Positions 1-8,801 of a DNA stretch of 64,000 nucleotides are shown one piece after another. A program made the position numbers and the translations under genes. Under the pieces are notes generated by a model. The model saw nothing but the letters and a program-made list of their open reading frames with translations, had not been told where the DNA came from and did not search any database. Positions within the stretch are counted from its first letter, which is position 1, and each line of letters opens with the position of its first letter. This stretch comes from Anaerolineales bacterium (GTDB lineage Bacteria; Chloroflexota; Anaerolineae; Anaerolineales; Villigracilaceae). The stretch covers positions 186,001 to 250,000 of the forward strand of contig JAUQXA010000007.1 in the NCBI GenBank assembly GCA_030834895.1, read 5' to 3'.

Positions 1-605
1 ACGATCCACAAGTTGTGTTCTTTTGCGAACTCATGCAATTTTTGCAGGTATTCCCGTGAGGGAAACGCGCCCGTCGGATTGGATGGATAGTTTAAAACGA
101 TGATGCGGGTTTTGGGAGTTAAAGCCCTCAGCCAGGATTCGAAATGGGGGATGAATCCGTTTTCAGCAGGAGCCGGGACGCGAATCACATTCCCCCGCAG
201 AAGGATCGCCATGTTGGAGTGAGTCGCCCAGGACGGATCGGGAACCAGCACGTCGTCACCCGGATTCAAGATGGATTGCATCGCGGTGTAGTAGGCGTGG
301 ATGCCGCCGTGCGTGACGAGGGTTTCCGAAGCGGGATCGTACTCCACCCCTTCATCGCGCTGGAGTTTGGTCGCAATTGCCCGGCGGAGTTCCAGCGTCC
401 CGACAGAGGGTCCGTAATGGGTCTCCCCATCGCGCATGGCTTGAAGCGCGGATTCGACGATGGCGGGATGCGTGTCGAAATCGGGGTCGCCCACCTGTAA
501 GCCGACGATGCCCTGTCCGCTGGCTTTGAGCGCGAGGATGCGGTCCGCCATGGCGACGGTGGCGGATTGTCGAATAAGGTCAAATTGCTGGTTGAGGTTT
601 AACAT
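1..605 (-). CDS. Class I/II PLP-dependent aminotransferase (C-terminus cut by window edge)
   Basis: The first 201 residues are visible, starting at an ATG at 605. They read as the N-terminal half of a fold-type I aminotransferase. A GDPDFDTHP stretch lies in the N-terminal arm, a HGGIHAYY segment precedes the PLP-phosphate region, and NYPSNPTG near residue 180 is the conserved substrate/cofactor loop of the aspartate aminotransferase superfamily. The catalytic lysine would lie beyond the window. Members of this family transaminate amino acids with 2-oxoglutarate, and the sequence does not settle whether this is an aspartate, aromatic or LL-diaminopimelate enzyme. There is no Shine-Dalgarno; a TACACT -10-like box sits 7 nt before the ATG, which suggests a leaderless message. 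Confidence 0.85.
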   Translation of the reverse strand, partial: MLNLNQQFDLIRQSATVAMADRILALKASGQGIVGLQVGDPDFDTHPAIVESALQAMRDGETHYGPSVGTLELRRAIATKLQRDEGVEYDPASETLVTHGGIHAYYTAMQSILNPGDDVLVPDPSWATHSNMAILLRGNVIRVPAPAENGFIPHFESWLRALTPKTRIIVLNYPSNPTGAFPSREYLQKLHEFAKEHNLWI

Positions 606-955
606 GGGCGCGAGTGTATCAAACAAACAAAAATCCCGTCAACCGATTTTTGGATGAAATCGAAAACCTGAATGGGCGTGGAATATTTTTTCGGAAAGAG
701 GAGTAAGGTGGGAAAAAAGGAGGAGGTATGGCCAGAGATTGCCTCTGGCATCCGTGCACAAAACGAAAAACAATCGTTTCCATTCCACCTGCGGTTATTT
801 CGGGCGACGAGGCGCTCCTGCTCATCCTCAAGAAAAAACTCGCCTCAGAAATGATGCCAATTGATACGCCACCGAAACCTCGAACGCCAAAGCCCAATCC
901 CTGGCGAAACTTCAAGCACGGCAAAGTTCTTTATGAACGCAATAACACCCCATTG
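606..955. other. 350-bp gap without a supported gene
   Basis: Short overlapping open frames exist on both strands, but none shows a recognisable protein. A purine-rich run ending ggaggaggt abuts an ATG at 728 and would be a strong ribosome site, but it is only 3 nt from the ATG. The 80 codons that follow look arbitrary and the ATG lies next to a small hairpin (GCCAGAG/CTCTGGC, about 731-748). Treated as intergenic. Confidence 0.4.
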
Positions 956-1996
956 TTAAGGCTTCGATAAGGTTACATTTGTCTTAATTTGGCCATTCAT
1001 GAGCGCCAAAAGCAGTGTATCCATCTCCCGGGTCAGGTTTTCCGGAAATGTCTGATCAAACGGGATGTATTTGATTTGACCCGATTGATGCACAGCGACT
1101 TTTCCATCCTTTATCAGGCGCAGGATTTTCTGGACCTCGAAACTGGCATCTCCCAAAATGGAAGTAACCACGCTCGGGCCTGATCCTGCCAATGCCGCCT
1201 TCTGGTCGCGTTCTGTTCCGATTGATTTGACTCCCGCTTCAGCCGCTGCCCGTAAGGCTCCCTCCCCCGTCACGCCACCCGCCGCGAAAATCACATCCGC
1301 CCCACGGCGGATTAACCCGTGAGCTGTATCATGTCCCCAGGTTTCATCGAGAAAAAGTTTCTCACGATCCCCATCGTCACGATAGGACACCAGCGCACTT
1401 ACGTTTTTCTCTTCCAATTCATTGACAAATGCCACACCCGCTCGAAAGCCTTCACAATATCTCCACATCGAGTCAATGCCGGAGGTCTCGCACACTGCGC
1501 CGACAATCTGGGTCTCTGAAAGCCGCACTGCCAATGCCCCGGCGAGGAATCCCATCTGGTCTTCGGGAAAAGTGACAGGGATGAGATTCGCGCGGGATTC
1601 GCTTTGGTATTGATCCACACCGACGAAAACAGGTGCTGTCCCCTGCGGGGAATCAGGATGGAGGTCAGCAGCGCGAAGCGTCTCGTCGTCCATGCCAGCG
1701 CCGACAGTCACGATCACATCAAATCCCTGTTCGCCAAAGTAGGCAATATTCTTCTCGTAATCGCGTGAATCAACCGATTCGATATATTCAACACGGTCAA
1801 CGATGTCAGCGGCTTTGGATTGCTCCAGCCCTGCCCAGATATCCTGATTCATGCCGTGGTCTTCGATGCCCTGTGTATCTGTTACCAATGCCGCACAGAA
1901 GACATCCTCCTGAAAACAATCTGACGACGGCTCGCAGGCGGAAAGCACAAACGCAACCGTCAAAATAACAACCACGGCCCCGACAGACTTGAACAT
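956..1996 (-). CDS. BMP-family substrate-binding lipoprotein
   Basis: A 346-residue secreted lipoprotein. The first about 20 residues are a hydrophobic signal ending in a lipobox (LSAC, Cys at about 21). The rest follows the basic membrane protein (BMP/Med/PnrA) fold: a DTQGIEDHGMNQ segment early on, a VTVGAGMDD segment, then FPEDQMGFLAGALA and a FAAGGVTGEGALRAA segment, typical of these purine-nucleoside or autoinducer-binding proteins. Family members usually deliver substrate to an ABC importer, but no permease or ATPase is adjacent. Instead the start lies only 3 bp after the stop of an MFS transporter, so the two are probably co-transcribed. Ligand unknown. Confidence 0.85.
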   Translation of the reverse strand: MFKSVGAVVVILTVAFVLSACEPSSDCFQEDVFCAALVTDTQGIEDHGMNQDIWAGLEQSKAADIVDRVEYIESVDSRDYEKNIAYFGEQGFDVIVTVGAGMDDETLRAADLHPDSPQGTAPVFVGVDQYQSESRANLIPVTFPEDQMGFLAGALAVRLSETQIVGAVCETSGIDSMWRYCEGFRAGVAFVNELEEKNVSALVSYRDDGDREKLFLDETWGHDTAHGLIRRGADVIFAAGGVTGEGALRAAAEAGVKSIGTERDQKAALAGSGPSVVTSILGDASFEVQKILRLIKDGKVAVHQSGQIKYIPFDQTFPENLTREMDTLLLALMNGQIKTNVTLSKP

Positions 1997-1999
1997 ACC

Positions 2000-3274
2000 T
2001 TATTGATTGACCGCCTCACCGCGCCTGACGCCGAGCATCAGCCACAGGGCAATCAGCATGGACACCGGCGCAAGAAGCATGACAATATTGAAGTTGTTCC
2101 CCGCCAGTTGAATTGCCCAGCCGTTGAGATTGGGTCCGACAATGGCAGAGAGGGTGGAGAACAAATAATACAAGCCTGTAAACGTGCCGATCCGCGCCGC
2201 GTTGGTCAAATCCACGACCATGGGCAGGGAGTTGATGTTGACAAACGCCCATGCAATACCGGCAATAATAAGGATCACGCCCGCAAGCGTCAACATGCGC
2301 GGTCCACCCTCCACAAGCGGAATGCCGACCAACGGCAGGGGCGCTATGCCTGTTAACAGGGCTTCGGCAGGTGTGACGTAGAGCAGAATCAACATCAACG
2401 AAATCATAATCAAACCAATCGAGATGGTGGTGCGGCGTCCGATCTTGCCAGCAAGCAGGCCTGAGGGAATGGAGAACAGCACAAAGAACAAGGGAAGCAC
2501 AGAGAGCAGAGTCGCTCCATCGCCTTCGTTCAAACCGAGATGATTCTTGGCATAGAGCGTGAAGAAGGTATCCACTGCCGAGTAGCCAATGAACCAGAAG
2601 AAGATGGCAAAGAGGATGCGGAGTCCGCTTTTATCGGGGTCGGCGAAGACTTCGCGCAGGCTTGCCCACATGCCAGGTGTTGCCTCGGTCTGCTCATACT
2701 CCTTCGGCTCTTCGATGAATAGATAAACGATGAGCGCGGCAAGCAGGACAAGTCCCGAACCAAGCCAGAAGGGGAAGTTGGGACTCATCTTGTAGAGGAC
2801 GCCACCCGTCTGCAAGGCAATGATCGCGCCGATGCCACCCATGAAATTGATCACACCGTTTGCCTGTGAACGAAACTGTGAGGGGGTGATATCGGGCATG
2901 AGGGCAATAACGGGTGTGCGCCAGAGCGCGGCGCTCAATAACAGGGTGCTGGTACAAGCCACGAACAGTGGAAGGATGGCGGCAACAGGAATCAATCCAA
3001 ACGCGAAGGCGCTGATTGGCGCGCCAATGAGGATGAACGGGATGCGTCGCCCAAGCGGGGTGCGGACTCTATCGGACCAAGCGCTGGCGAACGGCTGGAT
3101 GAATAACGCCGCGATGTTGTCCAACGTCATGAAGAAGCCGACCATGGCAGGCGCGAGACCAAATTTTTCGGAAAGGAAGATAGGAACAAAGGCGTTATAC
3201 ACTCCCCAGATGATGCTGACACCAAAAAAACCAAAACCGAGCAGGAAGGTCTTGCCGTAGTTGAGTCTGGACAT
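2000..3274 (-). CDS. MFS transporter (SLC45/GPH-like sugar or nucleoside carrier)
   Basis: A 424-residue polytopic membrane protein with about 12 hydrophobic segments. The ATG at 3274 is chosen because GGAG lies 6 nt upstream; the frame is open further upstream but lacks a ribosome site. The loop between TM2 and TM3 contains SDRVRTPLGRRIPFI, the MFS signature in the form seen in SLC45 and glycoside-type carriers. A second related loop, AGKIGRRTT, begins the C-terminal half. Substrate cannot be read from the sequence. The coupling to a BMP-type binding lipoprotein immediately downstream (3-bp gap) is unusual for a secondary carrier and hints at a shared ligand class such as nucleosides. Confidence 0.85.
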   Translation of the reverse strand: MSRLNYGKTFLLGFGFFGVSIIWGVYNAFVPIFLSEKFGLAPAMVGFFMTLDNIAALFIQPFASAWSDRVRTPLGRRIPFILIGAPISAFAFGLIPVAAILPLFVACTSTLLLSAALWRTPVIALMPDITPSQFRSQANGVINFMGGIGAIIALQTGGVLYKMSPNFPFWLGSGLVLLAALIVYLFIEEPKEYEQTEATPGMWASLREVFADPDKSGLRILFAIFFWFIGYSAVDTFFTLYAKNHLGLNEGDGATLLSVLPLFFVLFSIPSGLLAGKIGRRTTISIGLIMISLMLILLYVTPAEALLTGIAPLPLVGIPLVEGGPRMLTLAGVILIIAGIAWAFVNINSLPMVVDLTNAARIGTFTGLYYLFSTLSAIVGPNLNGWAIQLAGNNFNIVMLLAPVSMLIALWLMLGVRRGEAVNQ

Positions 3275-3381
3275 GATGTACTCCGTGGGTGGGATGTGAG
3301 GACAAGTTACGAGTTGCAAGTTACGAGATAAGAGATACAAGTTTCGAGTCGAAAGTCAAAGATCGAAAGCCACTTGACTTT

Positions 3382-4164
3382 TTACTTATCACTTTTTTCT
3401 TCGGACTCCAGGCTTTTCAGGAATTTTAAATCAGCCTTCGTCAACTCCGCCTTTGCGAGCATGTCGGGGCGTTTCATCAAAGTCCGCAGTAACGCCTGTT
3501 CACGCCGCCACTTGTCGATTTTGGCATGAGCGCCTGTCAGCAAAACGTCGGGGACTTTCCAGCCGCGAAATTCGGGCGGACGGGTATAGTGCGGATATTC
3601 GAGCAAACCCATCGCGTGCGAGTCATCCTCCGCCCCTGTGGGGTCGCCCAGAACTTCGGGAAGCAGACGCGAGATGGCATCGATCAGAATCAAGGCGGGG
3701 AGTTCGCCGCCAGTCAACACGTAGTCACCGATAGAGATTTCATCAGTCACCAGATGCTCGCGGATGCGCTCGTCGATTCCCTCGTAACGTCCGCAAAGCA
3801 GGGCGATCCGCTTGTGTTGTGAAAGTTCCTGGGCAATGTTTTGGTTGAAGACTCGTCCCTGCGGGGTGAGCAGGATGATTGGGATGGGTGAGACCACTTC
3901 GCCCTGAGCGGCGTCGAAGGGCTGTCCTTCGGCTACGCTCAGGACGGTTTCAATCGCCTCGAAGACGGGTTCGGGTTTCATCACCATCCCGCCGCCGCCG
4001 CCGTAGGGGGTGTCGTCTGTGGTGTGATGTTTGTCGTGGGTGTAGTCGCGGATGTTATGAACGCGCACAGAAATCAGTCCCCGCTCGCGGGCGCGTTTGA
4101 TAATGCTGGTATCAAGATAGGAGGGAAATATTTCGGGAAGGAGTGTGAAGACCTCGAATTGCAT
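3382..4164 (-). CDS. trmD: tRNA (guanine-37-N1)-methyltransferase TrmD
   Basis: A 260-residue SPOUT methyltransferase that uses SAM to make m1G37 in tRNAs, preventing +1 frameshifting. Visible hallmarks are [14 protein letters not shown] at the N-terminus, [41 protein letters not shown] and [15 protein letters not shown], which form the trefoil-knot SAM site. Between FEAIETVL and PIILLTPQG there are about 17 extra residues ([18 protein letters not shown]). They are encoded by a palindromic repeat (3903-3943), so the gene has absorbed a repeat insertion in frame. A TAGAAT box lies 6 nt before the ATG with no Shine-Dalgarno, a leaderless arrangement. The usual rpsP-rimM-trmD-rplS neighbours are absent. 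Confidence 0.96.
   Translation of the reverse strand: MQFEVFTLLPEIFPSYLDTSIIKRARERGLISVRVHNIRDYTHDKHHTTDDTPYGGGGGMVMKPEPVFEAIETVLSVAEGQPFDAAQGEVVSPIPIILLTPQGRVFNQNIAQELSQHKRIALLCGRYEGIDERIREHLVTDEISIGDYVLTGGELPALILIDAISRLLPEVLGDPTGAEDDSHAMGLLEYPHYTRPPEFRGWKVPDVLLTGAHAKIDKWRREQALLRTLMKRPDMLAKAELTKADLKFLKSLESEEKSDK
3903..3943. repeat. Palindromic repeat inside trmD
   Basis: Arms CCTGAGCGGCGTCGAAGG (3903-3920) and CCTTCGGCTACGCTCAGG (3926-3943) are inverted copies matching at 15 of 18 positions around a 5-nt loop. The same CTGAGC..CGAAG theme recurs at 6056-6117 and, as a half element, at 36657-36680. Confidence 0.85.
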
Positions 4165-4228
4165 GAAACGATTCTAGCATAGAAAGGCCCATACAGTGCG
4201 TCGCACCCTCCGCATCCGCAATAATTGA

Positions 4229-5167
4229 TTAGAAAAGCCAACCAATGATCGAAAAGACGGTATCCGTTTCAACCGGTTCAACTGTTGGTTCTTCGGCAGG
4301 TTCCTCAGTAGGGACTTCGGTTGGTTCTTCCGTCGACTCCCCGGTCAACTCCCCGCTTGGGATGGGAGTATAAGTGGGCGTTGGAGTAGCAGTTGGAGTA
4401 TCAACACAAGTTGACGCGGATGTCGCGGTGGCAGTTGGGGTGTATGTGGGAGTCTGTGTAGCTGTAGGCGTCGGAGTCGCGCTAGCGGTTGGCGTGCTTG
4501 TGACGTCCTCATCGACAACAATCTCGATGTATGCGGTCTCGCCAAAAGTATCCCCATCTGCATCTGCCAACTGCCAGTGTCCGTAATAGGTTCCCTCTTC
4601 ATCTGGCGCGACCATAAAAACAGAAGCGTCCCCTCTTTTACCAACGACCACCGCCGTATCGAGATAGGTGGCGTCGCCGTCCATCGCGTTACCATCGACA
4701 AAGACAATCAGATAATCCTCCTGCCAGGTACACGTGCCGGTATTCTTGAATTTCCACGTCTTGATAAAAGTCTCTCCCGGCGAGAAGACCGTTCCATCGG
4801 GAATGGTCACATCTGTAACGAACTCGGAGGAGTTACAGGTATGGGGCGTTGAATAACTCGAGGATGAGGAAGAATACGATATGGGAGTCGGCGTAACTGT
4901 TGTCAGAGTCGAATACGGTGTCGGAGTCGCGCTAATGGTCGGTATTGAAATTGCGCCAGCAGTCGGCGTGGGCGATGGAGTCGCCTGTGTAGTGAGGGTC
5001 TCTGCAACAAAGGCCTGGATTTGATCGACTACAAGCTCACTGGACGGAGTCTGCGTAGCCGTTTCACATGCCCCAAGCAGAAAAATCAACAACAAACCAA
5101 TCACAATCAGAATGCTGTGTGCTGGGAGTAAAGAGCGATGTTTGAGCACAAAATCTTTTTTATTCAT
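4229..5167 (-). CDS. Lipoprotein with NBR1-like Ig domain and Thr/Pro-rich linkers
   Basis: 312 residues from the ATG at 5167; the frame runs further upstream but that part would overlap the divergent gene at 5327. A hydrophobic signal ends in a lipobox (LLGAC). A low-complexity Thr/Pro/Ser stretch follows, then a domain starting near VTDVTIPDGTVFSPGE with the core KTWKFKNTGTCTW. This is the signature of the bacterial Ig_NBR1 (next-to-BRCA1-like) domain, common in Chloroflexota surface proteins and thought to bind proteins or glycans. A second long Thr/Pro tail and a Glu/Pro/Thr repeat (EEPTE-like) precede a hydrophobic C-terminus. Likely membrane-anchored and extracytoplasmic; role unknown. 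Confidence 0.8.
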   Translation of the reverse strand: MNKKDFVLKHRSLLPAHSILIVIGLLLIFLLGACETATQTPSSELVVDQIQAFVAETLTTQATPSPTPTAGAISIPTISATPTPYSTLTTVTPTPISYSSSSSSYSTPHTCNSSEFVTDVTIPDGTVFSPGETFIKTWKFKNTGTCTWQEDYLIVFVDGNAMDGDATYLDTAVVVGKRGDASVFMVAPDEEGTYYGHWQLADADGDTFGETAYIEIVVDEDVTSTPTASATPTPTATQTPTYTPTATATSASTCVDTPTATPTPTYTPIPSGELTGESTEEPTEVPTEEPAEEPTVEPVETDTVFSIIGWLF

Positions 5168-5326
5168 GTCGCTAGCCGTGACTTTCAATCCCAGCATATC
5201 AGCCGAGTATGTAAATCCTGTCAGGAAGTTGTGAGGGTTTTGTGGAGAATCCAAACCCCACGCAGGACGACCGTCATGGGTATAATCGCAAAAGCTTCCC
5301 ATCAAACCCACCCACAGGAGTTTCAA

Positions 5327-6028
5327 GTGAATAACTATATCGCCCTTGTCCTTACCTTCGCCCTCTCTCTAGCATTTTTACGTATGATGGATTTTATCGC
5401 CCACCGCGGCTGGATGGACAGTAAGATGAGCCGCAAGGTCATCCACATCGGGACGGGACCGCTGTTCGTGCTGTGCTGGCTTCTCTACCGCGACACACCT
5501 GACGCACGCTGGCTGGCGGCGCTGGTTCCATTTTCGATCACTGTGCAATTTGCGTTAATCGGACTGGGCGTGATCAAGGATGAGGCGTCGGTCAAGGCGA
5601 TGTCCCGCACGGGCGACCCGAAGGAAATTTTGCGTGGTCCGCTTTTCTATGGGATCATGTTCGTGGTGCTGACTCTGATCTTCTGGAAGGATTCGCCCGT
5701 TGGCATCGTGGCGTTGATGATGTTGTGCGGCGGCGACGGCATCGCGGACATGGTGGGGCGAAATGTGAAATCTCCCAAACTCTCGTGGAGCGAGAAAAAG
5801 TCCATTGCAGGCTCGATTGGTGTCTTCGGCGGCGGCTGGATTCTCTCCGCGCTGGTGCTTTTTATTTATGTCCAGGCTGGGGTTTTCCCCGCGCCGTTCT
5901 CCTCCTACCTCCTGCCGCTGACGTGGATTGCGCTTGGCGCAACCATCGTCGAATCCCTGCCGTTCAAGGATGTGGACAATATCACTGCAACCGTGGTCGC
6001 TGCTGTGATGGGATGGTTTTTGCTTTGA
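5327..6028 (+). CDS. Phytol/dolichol-kinase-like CTP-dependent lipid alcohol kinase
   Basis: A 233-residue polytopic membrane protein. The GTG at 5327 is chosen because AGGAG lies 6 nt upstream and the next ATGs are internal; upstream in-frame ATGs (for example 5276) lack ribosome sites. The signature region CGGDGIADMVGRNVKSPKLSWSEKKS with following IAGSIGVFGGG matches the CTP-binding motif of the dolichol kinase/VTE5/VTE6/phosphatidate cytidylyltransferase-like family (DGxAD, GK-S-GS). These enzymes phosphorylate isoprenoid alcohols such as phytol or dolichol. A TATAAT-like box is visible at about 5280-5286. It is divergent from the NBR1 lipoprotein. Confidence 0.8.
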   Translation: MNNYIALVLTFALSLAFLRMMDFIAHRGWMDSKMSRKVIHIGTGPLFVLCWLLYRDTPDARWLAALVPFSITVQFALIGLGVIKDEASVKAMSRTGDPKEILRGPLFYGIMFVVLTLIFWKDSPVGIVALMMLCGGDGIADMVGRNVKSPKLSWSEKKSIAGSIGVFGGGWILSALVLFIYVQAGVFPAPFSSYLLPLTWIALGATIVESLPFKDVDNITATVVAAVMGWFLL

Positions 6029-6051
6029 CTCCCCTTGCGCACGCAAATGTG

Positions 6052-6120
6052 ATTCCCTGAGCGCAGCGAAGGGTCTTTACTTCTGAAGTCAGAGATTCTT
6101 CGCCCCTATGGGCTCAGAAT
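6052..6120. repeat. Palindromic intergenic repeat / possible terminator
   Basis: Imperfect inverted repeat between the lipid kinase and hemerythrin genes: ATTCCCTGAGCGCAGCGAAG on the left pairs with cttcgcccctatgggctcagaat on the right (written here in two parts: CTTCGCCCCTA, TGGGCTCAGAAT). An inner ACTTC/GAAGT hairpin lies at about 6080. It belongs to the same CTGAGC-CGAAG family as the trmD insertion. Confidence 0.65.
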
Positions 6121-6235
6121 GGCATTGTATAAAGTGAGGCTTTGATATAATCTCGAAAAGTTTGGCGGCTTGTGACAAGTCGCTGCTTTATCGATTTTAC
6201 GATTCTAACAATGAAAGCTTTAGACTGGAGACAAC

Positions 6236-6634
6236 ATGATTATTTGGGATGAAGAAACCATGGGCACCGGCGTTGCCGAGCTCGACGCTCAGCACAAGAA
6301 ACTTTTTGAAAAGTTCAACGAATTTTCCGAGGCAATCGCCAGCAAAAAATCCATGGAAGCGGCGGGCGAGATTTTGGATTTTCTCCAGTTCTACGCGAAG
6401 TGGCATTTCGGGCAGGAGGAGGATTGCATGAACAAATACAAATGCCCGATTGCCGACCAAAACAAGAAAGCCCACGCCGAGTTTATCAAAAAATTCGACC
6501 GCTTCTACACGGAATGGCAGATCGGCAACATGACCTCAAAACTGGCGGAGAAGACCTACAACGAGTTGGAGCAATGGCTTTTACATCACGTGGCGCGGAC
6601 AGATACCCAACTCCGCCCGTGTGTGAAGAAGTGA
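6236..6634 (+). CDS. Bacteriohemerythrin
   Basis: A 132-residue four-helix-bundle protein with a non-heme di-iron O2 site. All expected ligands are visible in order: His in DAQHKK, His and Glu in WHFGQEE, His in KAHAEF, His in LLHHV and Asp in RTDTQ. Single-domain bacteriohemerythrins bind oxygen in the cytoplasm for delivery, sensing or detoxification; which applies is not shown here. The start ATG at 6236 follows a weak gaga purine run (tggagacaac). The last 16 codons are duplicated downstream at 7062-7109. It lies directly before dgkA, but a functional link is not evident. Confidence 0.92.
   Translation: MIIWDEETMGTGVAELDAQHKKLFEKFNEFSEAIASKKSMEAAGEILDFLQFYAKWHFGQEEDCMNKYKCPIADQNKKAHAEFIKKFDRFYTEWQIGNMTSKLAEKTYNELEQWLLHHVARTDTQLRPCVKK
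6587..6634 (+). repeat. 48-bp direct repeat, copy 1 (hemerythrin 3' end)
   Basis: The 48 bp from cacgtggcgcggacaga to the stop codon recur at 7062-7109 with only a few substitutions. This copy encodes the authentic C-terminus, including the last iron ligands. Confidence 0.85.
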
Positions 6635-6669
6635 CCTGCTCCACTGATGGACAATTTGGAAGGAGTAAT

Positions 6670-7056
6670 ATGCGGAACAAATTCCTCGGAACAGGTCAGC
6701 AGGGTTTCAGCATTATCCAAAAATTACGCATCGTCTTTTCGGGACTCCGCTATGCAATCCTCAATGAGTCTTCCGTTGCAATCGAGATCGCGCTATCCGT
6801 TTTGGTGCTGGCGGGATGTTTTTATTACCGCCAGTGGCTCGACTTCAGCATCGTCCTCGTTGCCAGCGGACTGATGCTGGTGGCGGAAATGGTCAATACC
6901 GCCATCGAGGGGCTTTGCGACTTCGTGGAACCCGGTCACAACGAGAAAATCGGCATCATCAAGGACGTCGCCTCCGCCGCCGTGGGAATCAGCATCCTGG
7001 TTTGGAGCGTCACCTTGTTGATGGAAGTCCTCCGCTTGTGGCAGGGGGCGAGATAA
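6670..7056 (+). CDS. dgkA: Diacylglycerol kinase, prokaryotic DgkA type
   Basis: 128 residues with three hydrophobic segments, the normal size for the small integral-membrane kinase. It phosphorylates diacylglycerol or undecaprenol with ATP. The family signature is present: AEMVNTAIEGLCDFVEPG followed by NEKIGIIKDVASAAV, containing the catalytic Glu and Mg-binding Glu/Asn residues. The start at 6670 has AGGAG 4 nt upstream (ggaaggagtaat). It is co-directional with hemerythrin at 35 bp spacing. DgkA-like enzymes in such genomes often recycle undecaprenol for cell-wall carrier lipid. Confidence 0.93.
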   Translation: MRNKFLGTGQQGFSIIQKLRIVFSGLRYAILNESSVAIEIALSVLVLAGCFYYRQWLDFSIVLVASGLMLVAEMVNTAIEGLCDFVEPGHNEKIGIIKDVASAAVGISILVWSVTLLMEVLRLWQGAR

Positions 7057-7061
7057 ATCTT

Positions 7062-7109
7062 CACGTGGCGCGGACAGACATCCAACTACGCCCGTGCGTG
7101 AAGAAGTGA
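7062..7109 (+). pseudogene. Orphan duplicate of the hemerythrin 3' end
   Basis: A copy of the last 48 bp of the bacteriohemerythrin gene, in a frame encoding VARTDIQLRPCVKK and a stop, with no hemerythrin coding sequence in front; dgkA ends 5 bp before. It looks like the scar of a second hemerythrin gene lost by deletion, or of a tandem duplication that bracketed dgkA. Confidence 0.7.
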
Positions 7110-7165
7110 TGTGTTCACGTACGGATCCTGAAATCATTGAGCACTTCAAAAAGGAAAGGGAAAGA

Positions 7166-8674
7166 ATGAAGATTGTTAGCAAGACAACAATTCTAGCGCT
7201 TTTGACTGGGACGCTGTTAATTTCGTGCAACAGTCTCATATCTGCGCCCAGAACGCAACCGACAGTGGCTTTTGAGACAGCCGTGTCTTTTGTCGAGACA
7301 ACAGTCGCCGAGACAAAAGCAGCTCTTCCCGCCGTCACTCCCACCACAACACCAGTACCAACAATTGTTCCATTTCCCACAAAACCTGCTCAACAGATAT
7401 ACACCGATCCTGAAGGACGGTATATCATCACCTTCCCAGCGGACTGGAAACCCACAGACAAACCAAATTCATTTTCTGGAGAAGGCGGTTTTTTTGAGAC
7501 TGGATACCTGCCCGATATGGGATATGTATCAAGCGCCATGACCGTCTATGCCTGGCTGGCAAACGTCGAACACAGGCCAGAGGAAAGCAGTATTTACCAG
7601 CTGGAAACTGGCGTTGTATCAACCAAGTCCAGCAGCGGAGAAAGCATCAACTATGTAATACATGAAACTCCCCTCGCGGACCCTGCGCACCGTTTTATCT
7701 ATGTAAAGACCGGAAGATATCCCGCCGCTTACGTTTATAGCAATGGTGGCGTCAGTTTTTCTTGGCTGAGGTTTGCTTATGAAGAGAAATCCTATGCCAA
7801 CGCTGTACCACCACTAAGCCCCGAGGAAACCAAGTTTTGGGAAAATGCAATTCCCATCCCATCCAATATCTCGGTCACTGAATATCCTTTGCCGTCAGGG
7901 ACGAATCCAAATGAGTCTGACGGTCTATTTCAGTCCATTCCCAAACAGGCTTGGCCAATATATATCTCTACGCCTACTCCCCACAAAACCACGCTCAGAG
8001 AACTTGGGTATGAACTAAGAGAACCTCCGACCGCAAAGGGATTGCCCCAGTTATATAGAGACGGAAGGATTCTATTCGATCATGTCACCCATGTTTCGGA
8101 TATTTACAGGTATAAAACCGACTCTGGATCAATTACCGCCTTTATCGTTGAGATTGAGTTAGGCAATAAGAACTATGTAATTCAAAACGACGCAATTAAC
8201 GCGCTGGGAGAATATGCCATAAATACGTCTGCCCCAGTTTTAAGCCAAGGAGAGTTATTGTGGGCTAGGACGTATTCAGACCGTGTAGAAGTAAAAAAGA
8301 GTAACGGGGATGTTAGCTTCGCGTTTACGATTCCCTGGGTATCATATCCAAGGTTTAGAGCCTGGGATGGGCACTGGATTTTGGAAGTGCGAAACTTTGT
8401 GATACAGGATGGAGAAATCCTCAACAAAAAATTGGGCTATCAGGAAATTTTCAATTGGGGATTGGTCAAAGACAAACCCACCTATTTTTTCAGGAAAGAC
8501 TCAAAAGTCGGCATTTCCCATGATGGACAGATTCTTCCGCTCCAATATCAAGATGTAGCGCATGGGTTATGCTGTGGTCCTGCGCAAAATAACCCAAGTA
8601 TGCTTAATGATGCCATACACTTTTTCGGAAAACGGGACGGTAATTGGTATTACGTAGTTGTGAAATTCAAATAG
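7166..8674 (+). CDS. Putative secreted lipoprotein, function unknown
   Basis: 502 residues from the ATG at 7166, which has a purine-rich ribosome site (aaggaaagggaaag). A signal peptide ends in LLISCNS (lipobox Cys). An ~50-residue Thr/Pro linker with TTTPVPT character follows. A middle section, YTDPEGRYIITFPADWK, resembles the start of PsbP-like or lipoprotein LpqN-like domains that often follow such linkers in Chloroflexota lipoproteins. The C-terminal half from about residue 300 resembles WG-repeat or DKNYY-type beta-rich sequence (LYRDGRILFDHVTHVSD, YFRKDSKVGISHDGQ), but no family can be named with confidence. Probably extracytoplasmic. Confidence 0.7.
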   Translation: MKIVSKTTILALLTGTLLISCNSLISAPRTQPTVAFETAVSFVETTVAETKAALPAVTPTTTPVPTIVPFPTKPAQQIYTDPEGRYIITFPADWKPTDKPNSFSGEGGFFETGYLPDMGYVSSAMTVYAWLANVEHRPEESSIYQLETGVVSTKSSSGESINYVIHETPLADPAHRFIYVKTGRYPAAYVYSNGGVSFSWLRFAYEEKSYANAVPPLSPEETKFWENAIPIPSNISVTEYPLPSGTNPNESDGLFQSIPKQAWPIYISTPTPHKTTLRELGYELREPPTAKGLPQLYRDGRILFDHVTHVSDIYRYKTDSGSITAFIVEIELGNKNYVIQNDAINALGEYAINTSAPVLSQGELLWARTYSDRVEVKKSNGDVSFAFTIPWVSYPRFRAWDGHWILEVRNFVIQDGEILNKKLGYQEIFNWGLVKDKPTYFFRKDSKVGISHDGQILPLQYQDVAHGLCCGPAQNNPSMLNDAIHFFGKRDGNWYYVVVKFK

Positions 8675-8801
8675 CGTTGAAATCTCACACGTTACCTGTT
8701 TCGTGCTTGGGAAGCTTTTCCAGCTCTCAGCAAGGAAATTCCAACATAAGAAAGGGAATTTCAGTTTCCACAGTGGGATTTGGAAGAGTCGGGGAGGAAA
8801 A

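Noticed and set aside
728..970. Possible 80-codon gene after a ggaggaggt run
   Set aside because: Spacing to the ATG is too short and the sequence shows no recognisable protein pattern.
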